Source: Sphingopyxis sp.
Lineage (GTDB): Bacteria; Pseudomonadota; Alphaproteobacteria; Sphingomonadales; Sphingomonadaceae
NCBI RefSeq assembly: GCF_025869345.1
Contig: NZ_JAOZVW010000117.1
Location: 99,865-163,864, forward strand
DNA: 64,000 bases
Direction of reading: 5' to 3'
The translations under genes were made by a program, and so were the position numbers. Shown in pieces: positions 35,210 through 42,834 of the stretch; positions within the stretch are counted from its first letter, which is position 1, and each line of letters starts with the position of its first letter. The notes beneath the pieces are model-generated. The model searched no databases. It worked only from the letters and a program-made list of their open reading frames with translations, and was not told the origin of the DNA.

Positions 35210-35225
35210 GACTACACTTGTAGTC
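35210..35225 (+). promoter_or_regulatory. BlaI/MecI-type operator
   Basis: GACTACACTTGTAGTC has perfect 7-bp arms around a 2-bp centre and contains the TACA-N2-TGTA core bound by BlaI, MecI and CopY repressors. It lies 38 bp before the repressor ATG, so autoregulation of the blaI-M56 pair is likely. This core is known for the family; binding here is inferred. Confidence 0.7.
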
Positions 35226-35263
35226 GTATTGCGAACAGGCGCCAGCAAGGGAGGGGTTCCGAT

Positions 35264-35632
35264 ATGGCGGAGCGAGCAAGCGAGTCGGAGATGCAGGTGC
35301 TGTCGGCGCTGTGGGACGAGGCCCCGCAGACCGCCGCCGACCTGACCCGGCGGATCGGTAAGATCAACGGATGGACGCAGGCGACGGTGAAGACCTTGCT
35401 CGCGCGGCTCGTCCAGAAAGGGGCGGTGACGGCCGAGGCCGACGGGCGCCGTTATCTCTACCGCCCCGCGATCGACCGCGCCGAAGCGGTCGGCGAGGAA
35501 TCGCAGCGCTTCGTCGACCGCCTGTTCGGCGGCCGCGTCAGCCCGCTGATCGCGCATCTCGCCGAACGCGAGGCCTTGTCGGACACCGACATCGCCGAAA
35601 TCGAGGCCTTGCTGCGGACGCTCAAGTCATGA
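35264..35632 (+). CDS. BlaI/MecI/CopY-family repressor
   Basis: A 122-residue winged-helix repressor. The N-terminal half has the family helices (SESEMQVLSALWDEAPQTAADLTRRI and GWTQATVKTLLARLVQKGAV) and the wing ADGRRYLYRPAI; the C-terminal helices mediate dimerisation. Repressors of this kind are inactivated by cleavage from a partner M56 peptidase, which is encoded next with an ATGA overlap. ATG 35264 follows AGGGAGGGG and is downstream of the operator; an in-frame ATG at 35147 lies upstream of the operator and is not used in this reading. Regulation: probably by its own protein at 35210-35225. Confidence 0.92.
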   Translation: MAERASESEMQVLSALWDEAPQTAADLTRRIGKINGWTQATVKTLLARLVQKGAVTAEADGRRYLYRPAIDRAEAVGEESQRFVDRLFGGRVSPLIAHLAEREALSDTDIAEIEALLRTLKS

Positions 35633-37311
35633 GCGGCGCGATGATCCTTCAGGCGTGGGGCGACACGATGGTCGCCACCGCGCTGCTCGTCCTGGCGGTG
35701 CTGCTGATCCGCAAGCCCTTTGCGCGCCATTTCGGGCCGCACCTCACCTATGCGCTCTGGCTCGTGCCGGCGCTGCGGCTGATCCTGCCGCCGCTGCCTA
35801 TCGCCGATCCGGTCGCGGTCCCGGCGGCCTCGACCGACGCCGCCTTGCTGGTCGAAGTCGCCGCCGCGCGAGCCGTGAACACGCCCGTAGCGGTCGTCGC
35901 CCCGGCGTGGAGCTTTGCCGACGCGCTGCCCTTGCTGTTCGCCTTGTGGGCGGCCGGCGCTCTCTTCGTGCTGATTTCGGCCTGGGCGGCGCATCGGCGC
36001 TTTCGGGACGCGGTGCTGGACGGCGCAGTCGAACTTGAACCGCTCGGCAAGATCCGCCTGATCATGACCGGCGCGGTCGACGGTCCGGTCGCCTTTGGCC
36101 TGTGGCGGCGCTTCGTCGCGGTGCCGCAGGATTTCTTCGCGCGCTATGTCGCCGAGGAGCGGGCGCTGGCGATCGATCACGAGCTGGCGCACCATCGCCA
36201 CGGCGACCTCTGGGCCAATGCCGCGGCGCTGCTGCTGCTCGCGGCGCAATGGTTCAATCCCCTGGCGTGGCGGGCGATCCGCGCTTTCCGCTTCGATCAG
36301 GAAGCGGCGTGCGACGCGCGCGTGCTGACGATGGCGGACGACGCTTCCCGGGGCCTTCGTACCGCCCGCTACGCGACCGCGATCGCCAAGGCGGCGGTCG
36401 GCTCGCGGCTGTCGCTCGCGGCGCCGATGGCGGTTCACGACAATTTGCAGGAGAGGCTGACGATGCTCACGAGAGACGATATTTCGAAAAAGCGCGGCCT
36501 GATCGGCAAGCTGCTGGTCGGCGGCGCGGCGCTGGGCGTGCTTGCCGCGACCGCGACGCTGGTGCCGGCGAGCGCCGCCAGCGGCGGAGCGCAGGATCTG
36601 GACATTCCCGCGCCGCCGGAGCCGCCTGCCCCGCCCGAAGCCCCGCTGCCGCCGGCAGCGCCGTTGCCGCCCGAAGCGCCCGCCGTGCCCGAGGGGCATG
36701 GCGTGATGATCTTCACCTCACAGCAGGATGGGCAGGACGGAGCCGCCAGCGACGGCAAGAAGCGCGAGGTGCATCGCGTCGTGATCCGCGAGCGCAGCGA
36801 AACGAGCGACGGCACGGCGCCCAGCGCGCGCCGCGTGGAATTTTCGATGCCGGGCAGCCTGTCGCGCGAGGACGTCATCGCGACGCTGAAAGAACAGGGG
36901 GTCACCGGCGCGCAGGCCGATGCGATCGCCGACAGGCTCGAGGCGAAGCGCAAGGCGCGCTTCACGACCGCCTTTGCGCTGCCGCCGATGCCGCCCATGC
37001 CCCCGATGCCCGCGGGCAATTGGACCGCAAGCGACGGCCGGGCGCTGGCCGTCGCGCATTGCGGCAACGGCGCGGACGTGGCGCCGATCGTCAACCGCGA
37101 CGAGACGGACGGCGGCAAGCACAGCCGCGTAGTCATGATCCGCTGCGGCGATACGGCGGAGAGCCGGGCAGCGCGGCTGTCGGCGCTCCGCAAAGCGCGC
37201 GACAGTTTCGCGCGCGGCGAGGCGGCGCGGTCGCTTTCCGAGACTATGCGCGCCAAGGTCGCCGCTGATCTCGACCGGGCAATCGCCGAGACGGAGAAAG
37301 CGGACCATTAA
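35629..37311 (+). CDS. BlaR1-like M56 membrane metallopeptidase
   Basis: A 560-residue membrane protein of the M56 family. The N-terminus carries several helices (MVATALLVLAVLLI, LPLLFALWAAGALFVLISAW), then the zinc site HELAHH (His184, Glu185, His188) and FDQEAACDARVL with the third ligand region. A helix near residue 300 (LLVGGAALGVLAATATLVPASA) is followed by a periplasmic proline-rich linker (PPEPPAPPEAPLPP) and a region of unknown fold. The BlaR1 penicillin-sensor domain is absent, so a beta-lactam signal is unlikely from sequence alone. It should cleave the adjacent BlaI-type repressor on receiving an envelope signal. It overlaps blaI by 4 bp. The gene is followed by a strong terminator. 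Confidence 0.85.
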   Translation: MSGAMILQAWGDTMVATALLVLAVLLIRKPFARHFGPHLTYALWLVPALRLILPPLPIADPVAVPAASTDAALLVEVAAARAVNTPVAVVAPAWSFADALPLLFALWAAGALFVLISAWAAHRRFRDAVLDGAVELEPLGKIRLIMTGAVDGPVAFGLWRRFVAVPQDFFARYVAEERALAIDHELAHHRHGDLWANAAALLLLAAQWFNPLAWRAIRAFRFDQEAACDARVLTMADDASRGLRTARYATAIAKAAVGSRLSLAAPMAVHDNLQERLTMLTRDDISKKRGLIGKLLVGGAALGVLAATATLVPASAASGGAQDLDIPAPPEPPAPPEAPLPPAAPLPPEAPAVPEGHGVMIFTSQQDGQDGAASDGKKREVHRVVIRERSETSDGTAPSARRVEFSMPGSLSREDVIATLKEQGVTGAQADAIADRLEAKRKARFTTAFALPPMPPMPPMPAGNWTASDGRALAVAHCGNGADVAPIVNRDETDGGKHSRVVMIRCGDTAESRAARLSALRKARDSFARGEAARSLSETMRAKVAADLDRAIAETEKADH

Positions 37312-37395
37312 GGAATCGGGCCGCGAGACAGCGCTTGCGGCCCGCCAGCTTCGCCGCAGACCCTCGTCCCCGGTAGGGTCGCGGCAGGGGCGGGG

Positions 37396-37435
37396 AAAGG
37401 GAGCGGGACCGACCGCTCCCTTTCTCTCGTCCATT
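37396..37435 (+). terminator. Terminator after the M56 gene
   Basis: An 11-bp perfect stem (aaagggagcgg / ccgctcccttt) with a 6-base loop, followed by a pyrimidine run (ctctcgtccatttt). The best intrinsic-like terminator of this part of the window. Confidence 0.7.
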
Positions 37436-37470
37436 TTTCGCCCCTTTTACTTTGACGGGGCCGATGCCAC

Positions 37471-38397
37471 ATGGGACGGATGAGCGAAGACAAGCCCTGG
37501 CCCGACACGATCCGCGCCGGCGAGTGCGAGCAGCACGAACCGCTGGTGCGTCGCGTGCTCGCGCCCAATCCGTCGCCCTATACTTTCACCGGCACTCAGA
37601 CCTGGATCGTCGGTGTGGGCCGCGACGTCGCGGTGATCGATCCCGGCCCGACGGGGTCGGGGATGAGCATCGGCGATCCGCCCGACGCCAACGGCGCGGG
37701 GCATGTCGACGCGATCCTGCGCGCCACCAAGGGGCAGCGCATCGCCGCGATCCTCTGCACCCACACCCACCGCGACCATAGCCCCGCCGCCGCGCCGCTC
37801 AAGGAAGCGACCGGGGCGCCGATCGTCGGCTGCGCGCCGCTCGCGCTTGCGGACGACGGCCCGCGCGCCGATTCCGCCTTCGATCCGAATTATGCCCCCG
37901 ACCGCGTGCTCGCCGACGGCGAGCGGGTGTCCGGCGACGGCTGGACGCTCGAAGCGGTCGCGACCCCGGGGCACACATCGAACCATCTCTGCTTCGCGCT
38001 GGTCGAGAGCGGCGCGCTGTTCACCGGCGACCATGTCATGGCCTGGTCGACCAGCGTCGTCAGCCCGCCCGATGGCGACATGGCGGCCTATATGGCGAGC
38101 CTGCAAAAGCTCTACGACCGCGACGACCGCGTCTATTATCCTGCGCACGGCCCCGCGGTGACCAAGCCCCGGCAGCTCGTGCGCGGGATGCTGGGCCATC
38201 GCCGCCAGCGCGAGCGGCAGATCCTGCGCGAGCTCGAAAAAGGGGCGGCTGTGATCCCGGTCATGGTCAGCCATATGTACAAGGGGCTTGATCCGCGCCT
38301 GACGGGTGCGGCCGGCCGTTCGGTGCTGGCGCACCTGCTCGACCTGAAGGCGCGGGGAATCGTCCGCGCCCGCGAAGAGCAATGGGAGCTGGCATGA
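37471..38397 (+). CDS. MBL-fold hydrolase, LACTB2-like
   Basis: A 308-residue metallo-beta-lactamase-fold hydrolase. Zinc motif THTHRDHS (HxHxDH), further ligands in ATPGHTSNHL and LFTGDHVM, and a PAHGP segment; the C-terminal 80 residues form a winged-helix-like end (SVLAHLLDLKARGIVR), as in the LACTB2 group, whose human member is an RNA endonuclease. In bacteria the substrate is unknown. ATG 37471 is used; ATG 37480 is equally likely since GGGACGG precedes it. The stop overlaps the next start (ATGA), so it heads a three-gene coupled set with the following two unknowns. Confidence 0.85.
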   Translation: MGRMSEDKPWPDTIRAGECEQHEPLVRRVLAPNPSPYTFTGTQTWIVGVGRDVAVIDPGPTGSGMSIGDPPDANGAGHVDAILRATKGQRIAAILCTHTHRDHSPAAAPLKEATGAPIVGCAPLALADDGPRADSAFDPNYAPDRVLADGERVSGDGWTLEAVATPGHTSNHLCFALVESGALFTGDHVMAWSTSVVSPPDGDMAAYMASLQKLYDRDDRVYYPAHGPAVTKPRQLVRGMLGHRRQRERQILRELEKGAAVIPVMVSHMYKGLDPRLTGAAGRSVLAHLLDLKARGIVRAREEQWELA

Positions 38398-39161
38398 TAT
38401 TTTCGCTGATTCTGGCCGCCGCCGCGGGAACGGCCGCGCCCGCGCCCGGTCCCGTCATCGCGTTGGTGGCGGGCGAGGGGGCGAGCCAATGCCTGCCCGA
38501 CCATAGCCTGTGTCTGGAGGTCCCTCCGGTCGAGGACGGCGATGCGAGCGAGGCCGTGCTGCGCGTCACATCGGCCGGTTCCGCACCGGCTTCGCTGCCG
38601 CTGCCCGCATTTGCCGCGGCGGAGACGGTGGCGCTTTGGCCGACGCTGATCCGGGGCAAGGACGAAGGCGGCGCGCCGCGCTATCTTGTCGGTGTTCTCA
38701 GCGGCCAGACGAGTATGTATTCGGGCGGCGGCGGCTCGGCGTCGCAGCTTCACCTGCTCGAACTTCGCGCGGCGCCCGGCGCGGCGCGGTTGGGCGGCGA
38801 GGCGATCGAACTGCCGTGGGACGGCTCGCTGATGATCCGCGCCTGCTTTTCCGAAGCCGATATGAAGGATCGGATGGAGGCCTGCCACGACGAATATGAA
38901 TATGGCGCCGGGTTGACCGCCGCCGCTTCGTCCGGCGACGCGGTCTTTCCCACGCTGGCCTATCGCGCCGTCGCCACCGCCTTTCCGCGCACCTCGCGCC
39001 GGTCGGACGATAATAGCGGCACCAGGCTGAAGCGCGCCGACCTTGTGCGCGCGGAGGACCCCGCCTGCTCCTATGACCGGGTGCTGCGCTACGACGCCGC
39101 GACCGCGCATTATGAACTCGACCAGCCCTTGCCCGATTGTTCGGATTACACCGTCCCATGA
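38394..39161 (+). CDS. Secreted protein of unknown function
   Basis: A 255-residue exported protein that I do not recognise. The N-terminus is a signal peptide (MIFSLILAAAAGTAAPAPG). The body has four to six cysteines (for example CLPDHSLCLEV, IRACF, ACHDEYEY and two near the end), which suggests disulfides in the periplasm, and a glycine run (SGGGGSA). No catalytic motif is clear. Start ATG 38394 overlaps the MBL stop by 4 bp and its stop overlaps the DUF4230 start by 4 bp, so the three genes are a tight translationally coupled unit. Confidence 0.75.
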   Translation: MIFSLILAAAAGTAAPAPGPVIALVAGEGASQCLPDHSLCLEVPPVEDGDASEAVLRVTSAGSAPASLPLPAFAAAETVALWPTLIRGKDEGGAPRYLVGVLSGQTSMYSGGGGSASQLHLLELRAAPGAARLGGEAIELPWDGSLMIRACFSEADMKDRMEACHDEYEYGAGLTAAASSGDAVFPTLAYRAVATAFPRTSRRSDDNSGTRLKRADLVRAEDPACSYDRVLRYDAATAHYELDQPLPDCSDYTVP

Positions 39162-39781
39162 CCCAGACGTCTCCCCGCCTTCTTCCACGCCTGATCCTGC
39201 TCGCCGCCGCGGCGCTGTTCGCGCTCGCGGCGTGGTGGGCGGTGTCCGCCTGGCGCGACTGGCAACGCGGCTATGATCCCGAAACCGTGGTCGCGGCCAG
39301 CCTGCAGGGGCTGCGCGAGCAGAATGTCCTGGTGCCCTTCACCGCGCGCTATGTCGCGGTGGTGACCTCGACGCAGTCGCGGCTGGGGCTGGAGGCGAAG
39401 AAGACGCTGATCATGCCGGGCACCGTTCGCTACGAACTCGACCTCGGCCGCCTCGCGCAGTCCGACCTCGATTGGGACGGCAATGCGAACGCGCTGACCG
39501 TGACGCTGCCGCCGCTGCGCCTCGCGGGGCCCGAGATCGACATCGACGCGATCAGCGAATATCGTGACGGCGTGATCCTGCTGACGCTCACCGACGCCGA
39601 AAAGACGCTCGACGCCGCGAACCGCAAGGCGGCGCAGGAGGAGCTGATCCGGCAGGCCAAGGGCGCGACGCCGATGCGGCTCGCGCAGAATGCCGCGCGC
39701 GCCGCGGTCGAACAGAGCTTCGCCATGCCGCTGAAAGCCGCGGGGATCGATGCCAAAGTGACCGCGCGCTTCGCCCAATGA
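39158..39781 (+). CDS. DUF4230 membrane-anchored protein
   Basis: A 207-residue protein with an N-terminal membrane anchor (LILLAAAALFALAAWWAV) and a DUF4230 body: QNVLVPFTARYVAVVTST, then LIMPGTVRYELDLGRL, ending in a helical region (AAQEELIRQAKGATPMRLAQNAARAAVEQSFAMPL). The body faces the periplasm. DUF4230 function is unknown. The ATG overlaps the previous stop (ATGA). No clear promoter or terminator separates it from the start of nadA, 71 bp further on. Confidence 0.85.
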   Translation: MTQTSPRLLPRLILLAAAALFALAAWWAVSAWRDWQRGYDPETVVAASLQGLREQNVLVPFTARYVAVVTSTQSRLGLEAKKTLIMPGTVRYELDLGRLAQSDLDWDGNANALTVTLPPLRLAGPEIDIDAISEYRDGVILLTLTDAEKTLDAANRKAAQEELIRQAKGATPMRLAQNAARAAVEQSFAMPLKAAGIDAKVTARFAQ

Positions 39782-39852
39782 CGCGGTGAATTGCCCTGCC
39801 GCCGGTCGCGGTGTAGGGCGACGCCACGGCAAGGACCATATAAGGAAAAGCC

Positions 39853-40842
39853 ATGACTGCTCCCATCCGCGAGAATCTCTCGGGCCTCGACCTGCGCGCC
39901 GAAATCGACCGCCTCCGCAAGGAGCGCAACGCCGTCATCCTCGCGCATTATTATCAGAAGCCCGAAATCCAGGACCTCGCCGATTTCGTCGGCGACTCGC
40001 TGGAGCTGTCGCGCAAGGCGGCGGACACCGACGCCGACGTCATCGCCTTTTGCGGCGTCAAGTTCATGGCCGAGACCGCGAAGATATTGTCGCCGGAAAA
40101 GATCGTCGTGCTGCCCGACATGGACGCGGGATGCAGCCTCGAGGACAGCTGCCCGCCCGAACAGTTCAAGCGCTTCCGCGCCGCGCACCCCGACCATATC
40201 GCGCTGACATACATCAACTGTTCGGCGGCGGTGAAGGCGCTGAGCGACGTCATCGTCACCTCGTCGAGCGCGGAAACGATCATCAGCCAGATCCCGCCCG
40301 AGCAGAAGATCATCTTCGGCCCCGACCGTCACCTCGGCGGCTATCTCAACCGCAAGTTCGGGCGCGAGATGCTGCTCTGGCCCGGCGTCTGCATCGTCCA
40401 CGAGGCGTTCAGCGAGACCGAACTGCTGAAGCTCAAGACGCAGCATCCGGACGCGCCGGTCGCCGCGCACCCCGAATGCCCGCCGCACATCATCGACCAT
40501 GCCGACTATGTCGGGTCGACGAGCGGCATTCTGCAATTCGCGAAGAGCTTTCCCGGCGACACGCTGATCGTCGCGACCGAGCCGCACATCATCCACCAGA
40601 TGGAACTGGCGCTGCCCGAAAAGACCTTCATCGGCGCGCCGGGCGCGGACGGCAACTGCAACTGCAACATCTGCCCCTATATGGCGCTCAACACGATGGA
40701 AAAACTCTACCTCGCGCTGCGTGACCTCCAGCCGCGGATCGAGATGGACGAGGACCTCCGCGTCGCCGCGAAAAAGAGCCTCGACCGGATGCTCGAGATG
40801 GCGTCGGGGACGGTCGGCAAGGGCGATCTGGGCCGCGCCTGA
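39853..40842 (+). CDS. nadA: Quinolinate synthase A
   Basis: A 329-residue NadA, which condenses iminoaspartate with dihydroxyacetone phosphate to quinolinate in de novo NAD synthesis, using a [4Fe-4S] cluster. Visible motifs: ILAHYYQKPEIQDLADFVGDSLELS, FCGVKFMAETAKIL, PDMDAGCSLEDSCPP, TYINCSAAVKA, HPECPP and NCNCNICPYM. The cluster ligands are Cys in these blocks. Length is typical. AAGGAA precedes the ATG. nadB and nadC are not in the window. A hairpin follows the stop. Confidence 0.96.
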   Translation: MTAPIRENLSGLDLRAEIDRLRKERNAVILAHYYQKPEIQDLADFVGDSLELSRKAADTDADVIAFCGVKFMAETAKILSPEKIVVLPDMDAGCSLEDSCPPEQFKRFRAAHPDHIALTYINCSAAVKALSDVIVTSSSAETIISQIPPEQKIIFGPDRHLGGYLNRKFGREMLLWPGVCIVHEAFSETELLKLKTQHPDAPVAAHPECPPHIIDHADYVGSTSGILQFAKSFPGDTLIVATEPHIIHQMELALPEKTFIGAPGADGNCNCNICPYMALNTMEKLYLALRDLQPRIEMDEDLRVAAKKSLDRMLEMASGTVGKGDLGRA

Positions 40843-40924
40843 GTCGGTCCGCGCGACTCGCCTGTCCGATCGAATGGACGAGTCGCGGCGCCAATTCGCA
40901 TGGTGCGATGCAGCAATTGAATCC

Positions 40925-40957
40925 AAAAATGCTGCGGTGCTGTTACAAAAATGCTGC
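40925..40957 (+). repeat. AAAAATGCTGC direct repeat
   Basis: AAAAATGCTGC occurs at 40925-40935 and 40947-40957, two helical turns apart, downstream of nadA. The spacing suits a tandem-binding regulator, but the partner is unknown. Confidence 0.4.
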
Positions 40958-41300
40958 AGCGAATCCGCTTGTTGCTAATGCCGGACTTATCCACAAGTGC
41001 GGAGGGTTTGCGGGGCTTTTGCGCGCTTTTTCTGTTGGCGGCCCGGCCGGTTCGTGACAGCTTCCAATCATCGGGCGGCAGAGACGTCGGATCGCCGGGA
41101 CCCAAAGGGTGGTTGCAAGACCAGCCGGACGGAAACGGGCAGAACCGACGAGGACATCGACCGATACCCGGTCACGGAACGCAGCGATTCCCACGAGTTG
41201 AGGCGGACCCGATCGGACGGAAATGCAGTCCATCGCTTCGGAAGAGCGACTGCTTCGGCAGAGGCTCGGACAAGATGATGAAGAGCTTTCCAGGTGAGGC

Positions 41301-41463
41301 CGGCCCCCGAAAGGGGGCCGACCGAACCATCGCCGGATCGGTTCGGTGCCGGTTGCGCTGCTTCGTTGTGATCGCTGGTCGAAAGATTGGCGGAACGCCA
41401 TGATGCGGAGCGCGGTGCAGGAACGAAAACGGATAGTGGGGGTTGGCAGCGATGCCGACCCCC
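41301..41463 (+). ncRNA. Candidate structured RNA (three hairpins)
   Basis: Three stable stems follow each other: CGGCCCCC-gaaa-GGGGGCCG (41301-41320, with a GNRA tetraloop), ACCGAACC / GGTTCGGT (41321-41347), and a 10-bp stem with one G-U pair at 41438-41463 (gggggttggc / gccgaccccc). There is no protein-coding signal. The strand cannot be decided, but the G-U pair and the gaaa loop read better on the plus strand. Could be an sRNA or part of a leader; no known family is recognised. Confidence 0.35.
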
Positions 41464-41648
41464 ATTTCGCATGCGCGTCGCGTGGAGCGCAGTCTTCCGG
41501 CGGGCGTAATGACGAGGCCGGGAAAATCGCGAACTGTCGGCGCTGCATTTGCAAACGCCATAATCGCCAACGACGAAGGGGTGCGATCTCGTGCTAGCCT
41601 GTTCCGGCATCCGTTCGCGACACCTCGCCCGCTAAAATTTCCTTCCTG

Positions 41649-41698
41649 TGATGCGGATCACATCGCGGTCGGCGAGCGCTGTCTATCGCAGTCGTTGC
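41649..41698 (+). promoter_or_regulatory. CRP-type site before the GlsB-like genes
   Basis: TGTGATGCGGATCACA (41649-41664) is a perfect TGTGA-N6-TCACA palindrome. TATCGC at 41686-41691 gives a predicted start near 41698, again placing the site at -41.5, the same layout as at 10442. The leader to the ATG at 41847 would be about 150 bases with two hairpins. Confidence 0.6.
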
Positions 41699-41748
41699 GA
41701 CCCGGACCAGTTCCCCGACCGGAACTGATCCTCCTGTCCCGGCCGCGT

Positions 41749-41777
41749 CTTTCGGGGCGCGGCCGGGAACCTTTCGC
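41749..41777 (+). promoter_or_regulatory. Leader hairpin of the GlsB-like gene
   Basis: A 10-bp perfect stem (cccggccgcg / cgcggccggg) with a tctttcgggg loop sits in the predicted leader, 70 bp before the start codon. It could be an attenuator or a stabiliser. A 7-bp stem (cagttcc / ggaactg) precedes it at 41709-41729. Confidence 0.4.
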
Positions 41778-41846
41778 CCCCTGCACGATTATGTCCTCAC
41801 CACTGATGGCAGGCGTCGTCCGGCCGGTTCGGGAGGGAGGAGGATC

Positions 41847-42113
41847 ATGGGAGGACTCATCATCGCCCTGATCGTCGGCGGCATCATCGGCTGGCTGGCG
41901 AGCATCGTCATGCGCACCGACGCGCAGCAGGGCATCGTCCTCAACATCATCGTCGGCGTTGCGGGCGCCTTCCTCGGCAGTTTTCTCGGCAATATCTTCG
42001 GCATGGGAGCGAGCCTCGCGAGCTTCGAGACGATCGGGCTGCTCTGGGCCTTCGCCGGCGCGCTCGTGCTGCTCGCGATCGTCAATCTGATCCGGCGCGG
42101 GCGCATTCGATGA
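41847..42113 (+). CDS. GlsB/YeaQ/YmgE small membrane protein 1
   Basis: An 88-residue protein of three hydrophobic segments, with the family hallmark GGIIGWLASIVMRTDAQQGIVLNIIVGVAGAFLG. It belongs to the transglycosylase-associated (GlsB, YeaQ, YmgE) group, which is linked to stress responses, although no enzymatic activity is established. GGAGGGAGGAGG gives a strong ribosome-binding site. A close paralogue follows 116 bp downstream, so the pair arose by tandem duplication. A CRP-type palindrome lies 185 bp upstream. Confidence 0.9.
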   Translation: MGGLIIALIVGGIIGWLASIVMRTDAQQGIVLNIIVGVAGAFLGSFLGNIFGMGASLASFETIGLLWAFAGALVLLAIVNLIRRGRIR

Positions 42114-42229
42114 GTCCGCCGACACCCGCCGCGCGCTCGCCGCCATTTCGCTAGGCGATTGCAGATATTTAGGTTAGCATCGACCCGCCTGTTCCATCAG
42201 GCGTCATAATGATCGTAGGGGGTCAGAAT

Positions 42230-42511
42230 ATGATTGATTTCATTATCGCACTCGTCATGGGCGGCATCATCGGCTGGCTCGCCAGCATCGTGATGCGCAC
42301 CGACGCGCAGCAAGGCATCTTCCTCAACATCATCGTCGGCTGTATCGGCTCGATCCTCGGCCGGTGGCTGCTCAGCGATATCCTTGGCGTCTTTGGCGGC
42401 GGCCATCTGCGCGGCGACGCCTTCGATTGGCGAACGCTGGTGACGGCTTTCATCGGCGCGATCATCCTGCTCGCCATCATCAACCTGTTCCGGCGCGGCC
42501 GGGTGCGCTGA
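42230..42511 (+). CDS. GlsB/YeaQ/YmgE small membrane protein 2
   Basis: A 93-residue paralogue of the preceding gene, with nearly the same core (GGIIGWLASIVMRTDAQQGIFLNIIVGCIGSILG) and the same RRGRVR-type end. It carries an insert between the second and third segment (GGGHLRGDAFDWRTLV). ATG 42230 is chosen over 42209 because the AGGGGG site lies in between. A strong hairpin terminator follows 56 bp after the stop. Confidence 0.88.
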   Translation: MIDFIIALVMGGIIGWLASIVMRTDAQQGIFLNIIVGCIGSILGRWLLSDILGVFGGGHLRGDAFDWRTLVTAFIGAIILLAIINLFRRGRVR

Positions 42512-42566
42512 GGCAAGACGCACGCCGACGCAAAGCCGGCGGTCCGGATCGGATCGCGGCCGGATG

Positions 42567-42605
42567 AAATGGGGGCGGTCGACCTGGGTCGACCGCCCCC
42601 ATTTT
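42567..42605. terminator. 18-bp stem terminator
   Basis: AAATGGGGGCGGTCGACC is perfectly mirrored after a 2-base centre and followed by T residues on the plus strand (A residues before it serve the other direction). The strongest palindrome in the window outside the REP elements. Confidence 0.75.
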
Positions 42606-42714
42606 CGTCGACGCAAGCACTGGAAATCACGGGCCGACTTCCCTATGGCATTCGTCCCTTGGGGACGGGGGCGCTGCTCCCGGGGGAAGCGGAGAAGCGG
42701 CGATCTTTGGCCCC

Positions 42715-42761
42715 TTGCACGCGGTGATTTAATAGGATAATACACCTTCAAAGCATATCCT
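42715..42761 (+). promoter_or_regulatory. Promoter of the RND efflux operon
   Basis: TTGCAC (42715-42720) and TAATAC (42738-42743) with an exact 17-bp spacer make a good housekeeping-sigma promoter, start near 42750. An inverted repeat AGGATA / TATCCT (42734-42739 and 42756-42761) straddles the -10 and start site and could be a repressor operator. No regulator gene is adjacent. Confidence 0.6.
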
Positions 42762-42834
42762 GTCCCTGCGGGCCGGGCGCTTTGCCGACGGCGAGGCGCG
42801 ATCGGCGGCCGCGGGCTGCGGGAGGGGACATGGC

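Larger units (their letters stand above)
34900..35263. other. Intergenic region with hairpins and blaI leader
   Basis: No gene is visible in these 364 bp. Features seen: a strong hairpin at 34928-34960 (gggggg-gcgg arms) that may end the dipZ-like transcript, an imperfect stem at about 34991-35032, a 6-bp stem at 35033-35048 (ccgctc / gagcgg), and the BlaI-type operator at 35210-35225 near the blaI start. Confidence 0.55.
40843..41846. other. 1-kb region without a credible gene
   Basis: Open frames on both strands here do not look like genes: no family resemblance, poor start signals and unusual residue content. The region holds an 8-bp stem after nadA (gcgactcg / cgagtcgc, 40852-40885), a 22-bp-period direct repeat AAAAATGCTGC (40925 and 40947), one perfect DnaA-box sequence (40987-40995), three adjacent strong hairpins (41301-41463), a CRP-type palindrome (41649-41664), and two further hairpins in the leader of the next gene (41709-41729 and 41749-41777). 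Confidence 0.6.
42512..42834. other. Intergenic: terminator and RND promoter
   Basis: This 323-bp gap carries the terminator of the GlsB-like pair (42567-42605), about 110 bp with nothing I can name, and the promoter of the RND operon (42715-42761). The leader holds a strong GGAGGGG ribosome-binding site before the GTG at 42835. Confidence 0.6.

Noticed and set aside
35629-37311. A beta-lactam resistance sensor (true BlaR1)
   Set aside because: No penicillin-binding domain is visible after the M56 peptidase and no beta-lactamase gene is linked; the nearby MBL-fold gene is LACTB2-like.
40987-40995. Perfect DnaA box (TTATCCACA) in the 1-kb gene-poor region, hinting at a replication origin
   Set aside because: Only one box was found, with no AT-rich unwinding region and no dnaA, parAB or hemE nearby. 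A single 9-mer can occur by chance.
41068-41610. Open frames of 130 to 200 codons on both strands after nadA
   Set aside because: They overlap each other, have no recognisable family, weak starts and Ser/Arg/Pro-rich composition typical of shadow frames in GC-rich DNA, and they cover strong hairpins.
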